Shown: in pieces, positions 1 through 13,252 of the stretch
Numbering within the stretch: position 1 is the stretch's first letter
Layout: every line of letters starts with the position of its first letter
From: Sphingomonas sp. H160509
GTDB taxonomy: Bacteria > Pseudomonadota > Alphaproteobacteria > Sphingomonadales > Sphingomonadaceae
NCBI RefSeq assembly: GCF_024124765.2
Contig: NZ_JAMXSR020000002.1
Location: 209,001-273,000, forward strand
Length of the DNA: 64,000 nt
Reading direction: 5' to 3'
Translations under genes and position numbers: made by a program
The notes under the pieces: model-generated
Told to the model about the DNA's origin: nothing
Databases searched by the model: none
The model's input: only the letters and a program-made list of their open reading frames with translations

Positions 1-79
1 TCGCTTCAATATCCATCGCCAAAAGAGCTTCGTCCTCGACGATCAGCACATTCAACGGCGGTTTGGCACGTCCACTCAT
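1..79 (-). CDS. Response regulator, receiver domain (partial, N-terminus only)
   Basis: The minus strand from 79 reads MSGRAKPPLNVLIVEDEALL and then six more residues before the window edge. VLIVEDEALL is the first beta strand and acidic pocket of a CheY-like receiver domain. Its ATG overlaps the stop codon of the light-sensing kinase by one base (TAATG), so the two are translationally coupled. It is most likely the phosphoacceptor partner of that kinase. The output domain, if any, lies outside the window. Confidence 0.85.
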   Translation of the reverse strand, partial: MSGRAKPPLNVLIVEDEALLAMDIEA

Positions 80-1182
80 TAATCGTCCACCGGGAATGAG
101 AGAGATACACGAACACCGGGGGCGGCGTCGGACCATACGACGTCGGCCCTGACTTGCTTGGCGAGGCGGGAAATAAGCATTTTGCCAATGCCGTCCGGCT
201 GAACGTCATTGCTGGCAAGCCCATGCCCATCATCGGTGATTTCGATCAGGGCATTATTGCCTTCTAGGGCGGTGCGGACGGAAATCGTACCCGCTCGCCC
301 GTCGGCAAATGCATGCTTGATGGCGTTGGTCGCTATTTCGTTGAGGATCAACCCAAGCGATGCCGCCTTACTGGACGGCACCTCTATTTGCGAAATGTTC
401 GAAACAAGCTTGATGTCGTCGCGTCGGCTGGCACCAACGACGTCGCTGATTAGATTTTCGGTAAACGCCCCGACATCGAACCGGGTGACGTCGTCCGACT
501 GATAAAGACGGCGATGCACTGTCGCCAGCGCATCAACCCGTTCGAGCATGGTTTCAAGTTTTGATGAAACGGCCGGGTCAGATATGCTCCGCGCCTGCAA
601 ACGCAGAAGCGAACCGATCATCGTAAGGTTGTTCTTTACCCGGTGGTCGACTTCGTGAAGCAGCAGAGTTTTCGCATCTAACGCGGCCTCGAGGTCTGAC
701 GTGCGCGCCTCGACTTCCTGTTCGACCAATAACTTCTGCTTTGAAATGATAGTCTGCGCTTTGACGCGGTCAGTAACATCAAGCTGGGAGGCGAAGAAGA
801 ATACAACCTTACCGGCGTCATTGCGTACAGGGCTCAGATACAACGCGTTCCAGAACGTAGATCCATCCTTTCGATAGTTTAGAAGGTCCACGGCAATGTC
901 GGTCTGGGCGTCGATTGCCCGACGCACTTTAGCCACCTGCTCTCGGTCGGTGTCGGGACCCTGCAGGAAGCGGCAGTTACGGCCAATGATTTCACTTCGG
1001 TCATAGCCCGACAGCGTTTGAAAGGCTTCGTTGCAGAAGACGATCGGGTTATCGGTCTGCGCGGGGTCCGTGATGACCATAGGCATTCGGGTAGCCCGAA
1101 CAGCCGCGGCAAAAGGGTCCGCTCGCCCGTGCTCGTAATCGAGCGCTTCCGTCAGATGCCAATCGTCCCGCTGCTTCATCAC
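79..1182 (-). CDS. LOV-domain blue-light sensor histidine kinase, HisKA_2 type
   Basis: The protein is 367 aa. Residues ~30-140 form a PAS fold with the LOV signature GRNCRFLQ. Cys70 is the expected flavin-adduct cysteine, and LLNYRKDG and FFASQLDVT follow as in LOV domains. A coiled linker (~140-172) leads to the phosphoacceptor helix with EVDHRVKNNL, His180 being the phosphorylated residue in HisKA_2/HWE-type kinases. The ATPase N-box reads LILNEIATNAIKHAF. There is no membrane segment, so it is a soluble cytoplasmic light sensor. It is coupled to a receiver-domain gene directly downstream. In alphaproteobacteria such kinases feed light input into general stress or lifestyle responses; that role is inferred here. 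Confidence 0.92.
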   Translation of the reverse strand: MMKQRDDWHLTEALDYEHGRADPFAAAVRATRMPMVITDPAQTDNPIVFCNEAFQTLSGYDRSEIIGRNCRFLQGPDTDREQVAKVRRAIDAQTDIAVDLLNYRKDGSTFWNALYLSPVRNDAGKVVFFFASQLDVTDRVKAQTIISKQKLLVEQEVEARTSDLEAALDAKTLLLHEVDHRVKNNLTMIGSLLRLQARSISDPAVSSKLETMLERVDALATVHRRLYQSDDVTRFDVGAFTENLISDVVGASRRDDIKLVSNISQIEVPSSKAASLGLILNEIATNAIKHAFADGRAGTISVRTALEGNNALIEITDDGHGLASNDVQPDGIGKMLISRLAKQVRADVVWSDAAPGVRVSLSFPVDD

Positions 1183-1536
1183 GCCTCCGTGGAGCGTGCC
1201 GACCAGCCGAACTCCGTGCCGGGACTAAATCGTTTTGATCGGCTTCCGTTCCGCTGAGAGATCGAGTTCGTCTCACTAAGGCATGGCCATTGGGCGGCAT
1301 GGCTTGCGCGTACAAAGCCTCTTTGAGATCGAAAATCGGCGACCCGTCTTGCAGCCTGGAAGCTGAACGAATGGCAGAAGTAGGGAAAGCGAAAACGGCT
1401 TATGAGTGTCCGCTTGTGGGTCAGGTGATCTGCGATTGTGAATGGTAGCGACCGACGTCTTGTCCGATGCTCGAGGGGGACAAAGCGCTGAACTACGCAC
1501 CATTCGATACGGGCGTACGGGACACGAGCTAGCCGA
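1183..1536. other. Intergenic region, 354 bp
   Basis: No supported gene. The short frames here have no recognisable family features. It must hold the promoter of the kinase operon. A partial match to an EcfG-type promoter occurs on the minus strand at 1228-1252 but with poor spacing. Confidence 0.5.
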
Positions 1537-2896
1537 TCACATACCGGTAATTACTTGCAGGTCAGCCGCATCTGCCATGGCTTTGTAGCCAGCGTCGTTC
1601 GGGTGCAGCTTGTCACCGTCGTTGAACGCAGAGGCGATGGCTTGGGGATCAGTCTTGTCAGCGACCGACGACGCAAAATCGATTACGCCATCGAAGGCCC
1701 CTGAACTTCGGATCCAATTGTTAAGCGCCTGTCGCACCGCCTCGCCTTGTTCGCTGGCGTAACCAGCGTTCTTGTACGGGGTGAGCGTAGCGCCAATTAC
1801 GCGGATACCCTGCTCATGCGCCCGCTCGATGATCTGTTTGTCCGCCGCGATCAGGGCGTCCGCCGTTACAGGATCGCTTGCTCCGCGGGGGGCTGAAGCT
1901 GCGTCCAATATCGTTGATTCCCTCGAGCAAGATGACGGCCTTCACGCCAGGCACGCTCAGCACGTCGCGGTCGAACCGCGCGAGTGCATTAGGACCTGCA
2001 CCATAGCCGAGCAGGCGATTGCCGCCGATCCCCGCATTCAACACCGCCCAGCGTTGTCGGCCCGGCCGCGCCGCCAATCGCTCGGCTAGTCGATCGGTCC
2101 AGCCGCGGAAGGCATTGTTGGTTGAGCCATAGCCTTCAGTGATCGAGTCACCGAGTGCAACGACTACACTCGTCGGCTGAGTAGGTGCGACCTCGACTTG
2201 CGTGAGGATGACCGGTGCGTTCACCAGGCGGACCTTAGACAAGACCGGCATCGCGCCGCTGTCGCCGCTCGGGCCGGCGACATACTGCCACAGCGCTCGC
2301 ACGTTACGAACCGGCAGCCGACCCGGCGCGTACAGCGATATTGCCAGCCTATCGAGCGCCTTCACAGGGAGCATGATGGGATCACTCAGCAACGGCGCTC
2401 CTGCCGGGATGTTGGTGCCAGGCAGACCGGCGAAGGTGACGATGTGATCGGTGTCGGGCAGAACCGATCCGTCCGGCCCCGCAAGGCCGACGTGCATCGC
2501 TCCAATCGCAAGCACGTCCACGCCGCCTTCGTTCGACAACCGCAGCCGAACTGCGCTTCCTGCGACGGAGACGCGGACCACCTGCCGGATGGTCGCGTTG
2601 ACGAGATCGCCAGTGCCGGTGTCTACCGGCACCTGGCCCGGGTTCTCAAGCAGCCGGGGCGGGGTGGGCGGGCTGGCCGGTGCCGAAGCAGGACCAAGTG
2701 GCACGACCGTTCCGGCGGGAGGCGTGAAAGGGGCCGGCTGCTGACCGGGCGGTGGTGGCGAGACGACATACCCCCACGCTGCAACCCACGTGCGATCCGA
2801 GGCGGCCCGAGCAGCCGTAGGGCGCGGTGGCGCGCTTGCGGCCGGTACCGACATCGCAGCCATGGCACAAAGCAAGGTCAAACCAAATCGCGTCAT
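1537..2896 (-). CDS. Exported SGNH/GDSL-family esterase (frameshifted)
   Basis: A signal peptide (residues 1-22) is followed by a proline-rich linker, an N-terminal beta-rich region and an SGNH hydrolase domain. Block I is LGDSITEGYGS (catalytic Ser), block III is GINDIG and block V is DKLHPND (catalytic Asp and His). The reading frame breaks at a run of six G at 1887-1892. Removing one base joins INDIGRSFSP to RGASDPVTADAL, so a single ~450-aa enzyme is likely. SGNH enzymes in such clusters usually remove acetyl groups from plant polysaccharides such as pectin, xylan or xyloglucan; the substrate here is inferred from neighbouring glycosidases. The start is the ATG ahead of the signal peptide. 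Confidence 0.8.
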
Positions 2897-2965
2897 CTTA
2901 GACTAACCCCATTCGCTTAATTAACAGAGGATCGGCAGCGTGCAGCCAGCAAACTCCGCGACACT

Positions 2966-3991
2966 TCACCGCTTACGCTTGAGTTGCGGGCCAGACACTC
3001 CGGCTTCGGTCTGAACGACCGGTTTCATCGTGCCATCCGGATTATAATAGAGACGTTCTACGGTAACTGCGCGACGTCCAAGCGCGCCCTTCTGAGCGCC
3101 GATCGTCAGCGCAGCATTGTGCAGGAACAGATACCAGCTGCCTTTGAAGTCGGCGATACCGGGATGGATGGTGAAGCTGTTCTTCGCCGGTCCGGTCAGC
3201 TCGCCACGGAACGTCCACGGGCCGGCGATTGCCGGCGCCGTTGCGTAGGACACGTGTTCGTCCCCGGGTTTGGCCCCCAGCTTTGCCGCTGGGTCCATGG
3301 AGGCATAGGTGAGGTAGTAGAGATTACCGCGTCGGTGCAGCCACGGGCCTTCTACGTAGAAGGGCGGGGTAATCTCCCGGATCGGTCCGTCGAGCTCGAT
3401 CATGTTCGGCTTAAGTTTGGCGATGTAGCATTCGCGATTGCCCCACGCGATCCAGATCGTGCCGTCGGTGTCGGTGAGCACGGTGGGATCGATATCTTCC
3501 CAGCTATGCTGGCCCTTGGGCGTCATCTCGTTCATGATCAGCGCCGAGCCGCGCGCGTCTTTGAAGGAGCCGGTCGGCGTGTCCGACACCGCAACACCGA
3601 TGGCTTTGCCAGGGTGGGTGTCGTCATGCTCGGCGGGTACGTACAGATAGAATTTCCCATTCTTGGCGATGGCCTGCGGTGCCCACGCGTCCTTTTTTGC
3701 CCATTTAAGGTCACTGACCTTCAGGATCGAAGGATGAGGGCTCCAATGCTTCATGTCCGTCGTCGAGTAGACCAGCCACTCGCTCATATTGAACATCTCG
3801 CCGTCCTTGGCCTCGTCGTGATCGACATAAAGGTAAAGCGTGTTGCCCACAACGAGGGGTGCCGGATCGGCGATGAATGTATCGCGGATGATCGGATTGG
3901 AGCCGGGGGTGTCGGTCGCCACGGCCGGGATTGTAGGCAACGCAGAACCAAGCGCGAGCGCCACCATGCCAAACCAATGTTTCACGGACAT
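2966..3991 (-). CDS. Exported GH43-family glycosidase (arabinofuranosidase/xylosidase type)
   Basis: The protein is 341 aa with a signal peptide (~1-26). It has the five-blade propeller pattern of GH43: the general base Asp42 in IADPAPLV, Asp168 in EDIDPTVL as pKa modulator, and the proton donor Glu214 in YVEGPWLH. HVSYATAPAIAGPW is also typical. Members release L-arabinose or D-xylose from side chains of plant polysaccharides. Some GH43 proteins occur in xyloglucan loci, which fits the neighbours. The start is the ATG preceded by GGGGAG. The frame is intact. The exact substrate cannot be told from the sequence. Confidence 0.87.
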   Translation of the reverse strand: MSVKHWFGMVALALGSALPTIPAVATDTPGSNPIIRDTFIADPAPLVVGNTLYLYVDHDEAKDGEMFNMSEWLVYSTTDMKHWSPHPSILKVSDLKWAKKDAWAPQAIAKNGKFYLYVPAEHDDTHPGKAIGVAVSDTPTGSFKDARGSALIMNEMTPKGQHSWEDIDPTVLTDTDGTIWIAWGNRECYIAKLKPNMIELDGPIREITPPFYVEGPWLHRRGNLYYLTYASMDPAAKLGAKPGDEHVSYATAPAIAGPWTFRGELTGPAKNSFTIHPGIADFKGSWYLFLHNAALTIGAQKGALGRRAVTVERLYYNPDGTMKPVVQTEAGVSGPQLKRKR

Positions 3992-4478
3992 CTCCCCATC
4001 TTAATTGTATGAGTACTCCCGCTACCAGCGCCGTCAACGCTCCCGCCAGGGGCGGCAGATACTACCGCTCCGACAAGGCTTCTCCACCCCCACGCGTGCC
4101 GCAAGTTCTCGTCAGAGAATCGGCGAGGCACGGGTCACAGGCCCCTATCGTCGAACCCGAACTGTAGACTAATGTCGAGCGGCTACACAGATTTGAACAA
4201 GTGTCGAATTATCGGAATTTGCGGTGGTGCTGTGAATGTCGGGATGTTGGCCATCTACTGGTAACCAACGACCGATTGTTTAACGCTAAATATGAGTAGA
4301 AGCATAAGGTAGTTGTTCGTCACCTTAAGCTTGGGGTCGTGTTGACGAGTTTGTCCGGGTCGGCCTAATTCACCTACCGGCGAATTGGATCGCCTCATGC
4401 AAGCGTTGGATAAGCCAGTGATGGTTTAACGGCTGTGCGACCGCACCAAGCATTGATCGCCCGGCGGTAAGTTGCGGA
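3992..4478. other. Intergenic region, 487 bp
   Basis: No gene seen. Base composition is more AT-rich than the flanks around 4190-4330. It separates the GH43 gene from the end of the GH2 gene, both on the minus strand, so GH43 probably has its own promoter here. No clear repeat or terminator was identified. Confidence 0.5.
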
Positions 4479-7741
<3,263 letters not shown>

Positions 7742-8125
7742 CCCCGTTCCCAGGCCCCGTGTTGGGCTTGGCAGATGCTATGCCTCATCCGGACCAAAGT
7801 GAGAACGGTTTTTCACAGGCAAAACTACGAGCGTTCCGGGATGGTCGGCGTCAGGGTGCGATAATCACTACGCAGAAGTGATTATGGGCACCGCAACGCC
7901 ACCGGCTGAAGTCAAACCGAACGAATCCGGGCGACCTCAGCGTACCAATGCGATCACTGAGCCGTTGGTTCTTGGGCGTCGCCTGTACGTTCGAAGCCTA
8001 CGTATGCGGGTATAGAACATCGACACCAAAGTAACGCGCAATGGCTCCCGCCTTTGTTTGGCCACCGGGCAGGCATAGCAGGATATGAGCAGTGAGGATA
8101 TATCGTGAGGCGCGATACTGAACCT
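7742..8125. other. Intergenic region, 384 bp
   Basis: No gene is supported between the GH2 start and the GH95 end. It contains a perfect inverted repeat at 7861-7885, listed separately, and presumably the GH2 promoter. Confidence 0.5.
7861..7885. promoter_or_regulatory. Perfect 9-bp inverted repeat upstream of the GH2 gene
   Basis: ATAATCACT (7861-7869) and AGTGATTAT (7877-7885) are perfectly complementary with a 7-base spacer. The repeat lies 120 bp upstream of the beta-galactosidase start. It could be an operator for a sugar-responsive repressor or a small hairpin. There is no U tract on either strand, which argues against a simple terminator. Confidence 0.4.
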
Positions 8126-10494
8126 CTAAATCGCTCTAAACTCATTCGCATGCAGGGTCCTAGGCCGGCCAGCACGCAGGCGAATTTGAATTGCGCGTTC
8201 GCCCAGTCTCACCGTCCTCGTACCAGCCTCTGCTGAAACAAGCGACGCGGTGACCAATCGGCCGTCCTTCCAGTGCACATCAATCGCAGTGGAACCGCGT
8301 GTGCGCAGTCCGGTGATACTGCCGCTCGGCCAGGCAGAGGGGGAGGGCGGGCAACAGGAAGATGTCCTCTCCACGACTCTGCACAAGCATCTCCGCTATC
8401 GCGGCTGTTCCGCCGAAGTTGCCGTCGATCTGAAACGGTGGATGTGCATCGAACATGTTCGGGTAGGTGCGCTCCGGACCGAGCAGGAACTTCAGGATGC
8501 CGTGGGCCCGGTCGCCCTCCCGCAACCGTGCCCAGAGATTGATCCGCCAAGCCGTCGCCCAGCCGGTGGCCTTGTCGCCGCGGATCTCAAGCGACCGACG
8601 TGCCGCGGCGGCCAACCGCGGGGTGTCCTCCAGGTTGATCTGGTGGCTTGGATAGAGGGCATAGAGTTGCGACACGTGGCGATGCTGAGGCTCGGGCGCG
8701 TCCGCATCCCAGTCCGACTGCCACTCCTGCAACTGCCCGCCCGTGCCGATCTTGTCAGGCGCGAGCCGGGCTCGCAGGTTTTTGATCTGCGTCACAAATT
8801 CACGATCGACGCCCAGGATGCCCGCCGCTGCGGCTGTCTGTTCGAACAGGTCACGCAGAATCTGCATGTCCATCGCGGGTCCCGCACAGATTGACACGCC
8901 TTTGTGGTGCTCGTTCTCTGGCGAGATGGACGGATTGGTGACCATGTGCCCGGTCGTCGGATCGCGCTGCAGGACATCGACGAAGAACTCGGCGGCGCCG
9001 CGCAACAGCGGGTAGATCGACGCAAGATAGGTCTTGTCCCGTCCATAGTCCCAACGCTCCCATAGATGCGTGCAAAGCCAGGCGCCGCCTGTCGGCCACA
9101 AGCCCCAGGATGCGCCATCGATGGGCGCGGTGGCGCGCCAGAGGTCGGTATTGTGGTGCGCAACCCAGCCGCGGGCACCGTACATGTCACGTGCGGTTCT
9201 CGCGCCGCTTGCAGCAAGCTCCCGGACCATCGCGATCAGTGGGGCGGTGCATTCGGCCAGGCCGGTCGGCTCGGCCGGCCAGTAGTTCATCTCCGTGTTG
9301 ATGTTGATCGTGTACTTGGAGCCCCAGGGCGGCCGCACGCGATCGTTCCAGATGCCCTGAAGATTGGAGGGCTGCGATCCTGCTCGAGACGAGGCGATCA
9401 GCAGGTATCGGCCGTAATTGAAGTACAATGCCGCCAGTGCCGGATCGTCGCTTGTTTCGCTCAGGCGAATGCGCTCGTCGGTAGGTCGGTCGGCAGCGGG
9501 CGTCCGGCCGAGATCGATGCGCACGGTCCCGTAAAGTCGCCGGTGCTCGGCAGCAGCGGTAGCCGCGATACGATCGAACCCGGCGGCCGCAGCCGCTTCG
9601 ATCTGCCTGCGGGTGATTGTGGCGGGATCGCCCCCGACGTCGTTGAAGCCCCGGTAGCTTGTCGCCATCGCGATCAGGATGGTGACCGTCCGGGCGCCGC
9701 GCACGCCAATCTCGCCAGCCCGGCTCTCCACTGTCCCGCCCCTCGTGGAGCACGCGAGCCCGCGCCTCGAACCGAAGTGCGCCGGCGATCCCTTCGCTGG
9801 CGGAATTCCTACCCGACAGGATCAACGTGTCGTCGGCGATCGTCAGCGTTCCGGACTGCGGCGAGCGAAGGCCGATGTCGCAGTCGAGAGAGCCGGCCTT
9901 GCTCGCGACGAGCCGGACCGCGATGACCTGGTGAACCGGGCAGGCGAAAACCGACCGTTCGTGGCGAACGGTTCCAGCGGCGAAGCCCGTCGTCGCGACT
10001 GCCGTATCCAGGTCTAATGCCCGCTCGTAGTCACGGACGGAGTCTGCGGTGATCGTTGGCAGGCTGATGAAGAGGTCGCCTAGGGTTTGATAGGACATCT
10101 GGCTGAGCGGCTTGCCCATTAGCTTGGCGTTGGCCAACGCCTGGGCCTCCCGAAGACGTCCGGCGAAGACCAGTCGTCTTACCTCGGGCAAGGCTGCCAG
10201 CGCGTCAGGGTTGACCGGATTGTACGGCCCTCCCGACCACAAGGTATCCTCGTTAAGCTGAAGTCGCTCATGATCGACACCGCCCAACACCATGGCCCCG
10301 ATGCGGCCGTTGCCGATCGGCAGCGCCTCGACCCAGCGTTCCGCTGGTTGACGGTACCATAGCCGCGTGTCCGGGGATTTGGACGATTGGGCAGCTAGAC
10401 CCGGATGCGGCAGTCCTAGTGCGGCCGCAGTGCCGACAGACCGCTTCAATACGCTCCGACGGGTGAGTTTGCTGGCGTCGTTGATGTCCTGCAC
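8126..10494 (-). CDS. GH95 alpha-L-fucosidase or alpha-L-galactosidase, Tat-exported (two frameshifts)
   Basis: The joined frames give ~790 aa, standard for GH95. The N-terminus carries a twin-arginine signal ([10 protein letters not shown], then a hydrophobic stretch). The N-terminal beta domain has [21 protein letters not shown]. The helical barrel carries the conserved NINTEMNYW asparagines, the acid Glu in QLQEWQSDW followed by [12 protein letters not shown], and [12 protein letters not shown]. Shifts are at C runs 9735-9742 and at G run 8339-8343; removing one base each rejoins ARVLHEGG to TVESRAGE and LLPALP to SAWPSGS. GH95 enzymes are inverting and cut alpha-1,2-L-fucosides; some prefer alpha-L-galactosides. 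The nearby L-galactonate-type pathway makes the second activity a serious option. The start appears to be GTG. Confidence 0.9.
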
Positions 10495-10529
10495 CCCTTA
10501 CTTGCGGCGGCTTCTGGGTAAGGTGACGG

Positions 10530-13182
10530 TCACTTGGGCAGATCTATCTTCCTTCGGACAGCATACGCCGCGTATGCTCCAGGAATGCCTGCCGCTGGCT
10601 GTCCAGAGCCGAGGGTCAGTCGATACTCTCCGGGGATCAGTTGACGATCGCCTACGGCCGTGACGAAGCTCAGGTCGCGCGGCGACAAGGTGATGGTGAT
10701 CCGCTTCGTCCCGTGCGGGTTCAACGAGACCCGCTCGAAGCCGCGTAGCGCGTGACGCGGAGCGCCCTCGAAGCCCGGCGGCGTGATATAGGCTTGCGCC
10801 ACCTCGTCGCCGGCGCGGTCGCCTGTGTTCGTGACGTCGACCGTGGCGGTCAACCCGTTCTCGATACCGCCCGACGCCGGATCGATGGACAGCTTGCCAT
10901 AGCGGAAGCTCGTGTAGCTCAGGCCATGGCCGAACGGATAGACGGGTGTCCCCTTAAAGTAGCGGTAGGTACGGCCGGCCATGCTGTAGTCGGTGAATGC
11001 GGGCAGGTCGGCGATGCTCTTGTAGAAGGTCAGCGGCAGGCGGCCGGCGGGGTTGACCTTGCCGGTCAGCACGTTGGCGACAGCGAGACCGCCCGACTGC
11101 CCAGGATACCAGGCCTCGACGATCGCGGCGGCATTGTCCCTTGCCCAGGACAGGTCGATCGCGCTGCCGTTCATCGCCACCACGATCAGCGGCTTGCCGA
11201 GCGCCCTGGCCCGTTCCAGCAGCGCGCGCTGGTCCGCAGGGATATCCAGCGTTGTCTTGTCGCCGCCCGAGAAGCCCTCGATCTTGATCGGCATTTCCTC
11301 GCCCTCCAGATCGGAAGTGAGACCGACCACGGCGACCACGACGTCCGCGTTTGCCGTACCGGATTTCAAGTCGCGATCGAGATCGTCGGTAATCCTCTTC
11401 CAGAAGATCTGGGCCGGCGGCGCAATGTCGCTTTCGCCTTGAAGGTTGATCGCTACCCGATCGCCTTTCCTCAGCCGCGCGTCGACCAGCTGCAGCGGCT
11501 CGGCCCAACGGGAGTAGCGTTTCGCCTCGACCAGCGGCTTGCCAGCAAGCGACAGCGTGCCCTTCACGCCGGTTAAGGCGAGACGATAGAGTCCGGTCTC
11601 GGGGACGACGAGCGAACCGGAGAACAGGACCTTGTGCTTGTTCGCGACCTGGCGGAACTCCGACGCGCGCGAGACGATGCTGGGCTCCACGCTGGTCAAG
11701 ACCGGCTTGGCTGCGAAGCGCCGCTCCGCCCCGGCCGGGACTGCATTCTCGTCCAGAGCATTGAAATATTCGGTGCGGATGCCCGGGCGACCGTCGGGGG
11801 GTGACCAGCACCGAGCCCGGTACGGGATCGCCATCGGTGACGGAGGCGGTGAACGGCACGACCGTCACGTCCGCGCCGGGCATTGCCTGCCTCAAACCAT
11901 CGGCGACCGAGATCGGGGAGCGCTCCGCGTCGAGGAGTAGTTGCCGCGCAGCACGCGTGTGGCGTCGGACAGCGGTCCGATCAGCGCTACCCTGGTGCCT
12001 GGACGGAACGGCAGCGCGCCGTCGTTCTTGAGCAGCACGAGGCTCTTCTCCGCCGCGGTCAGCGCCAACGCGCGGCTTTCCGGCGTGTCGATCGCGCTGA
12101 CCGATGTCGCGTTCGGCTTGCGCGCGGACAGACCGGGCAGGTCGCCGTTGCGGTAGCGAGCCGAAAAGAGGCGGACGAGCGCGGTGTCGATGTCCTCCGT
12201 GCGGATATACCCGCGTCGCAGAGATTCCGTATAGCGATCGCCCAGATCCATGCGACCGCCCAGCGTGGCGTTGTTGCACTCGTTGTCGACGCCGTGCGTC
12301 AGCGCCACTGCGACGCCGGTCGGAGCGTCAGGCGCGTATTTGTGATGTTCGTAGATGTCGACCACCGAGTCGCAGTCCGACACGACATAGCCCTTGAAGC
12401 CCCAGGCGCCGCGGAGATAGTCGCGCAGCAATAGCTGGCTACCGCATGCCGATTGACCATAAACGCGGTTGTACGCGCACATGATCGAACCCGCCTTCGC
12501 ATCGACGATCGCCGCGCGGAACGCCGGGAGGTAGGTGTCCTCCAGGTCATGCGCCGTCGGGTAGATGTTGTCGACGTGGCGGCTCTGCTCCGGGCCGCTG
12601 TGCACCGCGAAATGCTTCGGTGTCGCCACGACGTTCGGCAGATCGGGATTGTCGCCCTGGATGCCGTCGACGAACGCAACGCCGATCCGCGCGGTCAGGA
12701 ACGGGTCCTCGCCATAGGTCTCCTGTCCGCGGCCCCAGCGCGGATCGCGGAAGATGTTGATGTTGGGCGACCATGTGTCGAGCCCGGTACCGATGCGCCC
12801 CAAGCGCCCCGTCCGTCGGCCTAGCGTATGTAGTCCCTGCACCTCCGTACTGATCACTTCAGCCACGCGGCGGACGAGGGGCGCGTCGAACGTGGCTGCC
12901 AGGCCGATCGGCTCCGGGAAAGTTCGTCGTCGGCACGCCGCCCATCGCGCCATGCAGCGATTCCGTCCACCAATTGTAGGCGGGAATGTTCAGACGGGGG
13001 ACGGCCGGCGCGGTGTTCAACAACTGCGCCACCTTCTCGTCCGTCGTCAGCTTGCCGACGATCTCGCGCGCCTTCGTATCGGCTTGCGCCCGCGCGCCGG
13101 CTTGCGCGTTCGCCGGTGCCGCGACGATGGCAACAGCGAGAGCCAGCGACGAACCGGTGCTTATGATTAGCGATTTCAGCAT
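10530..13182 (-). CDS. GH3 beta-glucosidase/beta-xylosidase with PA14 insertion (three frameshifts)
   Basis: The joined frames give ~880 aa: signal peptide (~1-26), GH3 N-terminal barrel with nucleophile Asp in GYVVSDCDSV and KHFAVHSGPE, a PA14-like insertion (around RTEYFNALDENAVPAG to KRYSRWAEP), the GH3 C-terminal domain (FSGGDKTTL, NGSAIDLSW) and a fibronectin-III-like end (FGHGLSYTSF). Shifts occur at 12916-12918 (one extra G), 11915-11918 (one G missing) and 11796-11801 (one extra G). GH3 enzymes of this architecture remove terminal glucose or xylose from oligosaccharides in the periplasm. I chose the ATG at 13182 because GGAAAGG lies just upstream and the signal peptide begins there; an in-frame ATG exists at 13197. 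Confidence 0.87.
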
Positions 13183-13252
13183 GGGTAGCCTTTCCATTGC
13201 GCTCTCGCGCAGCACGTATCTGTCAGCGTTCCGGCGATTCTATTCTCGAGTG

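Noticed and set aside
1228..1252. Possible EcfG-type promoter (GGAAC and CGATT on the minus strand) upstream of the LOV kinase
   Set aside because: The spacer is 15 bases rather than the usual 16-18 and the -10 does not match CGTT.
2198..2920. 240-codon plus-strand frame opposite the SGNH gene
   Set aside because: It is a shadow frame rich in Arg and Pro with no family features. The minus-strand frame has a signal peptide and SGNH motifs.
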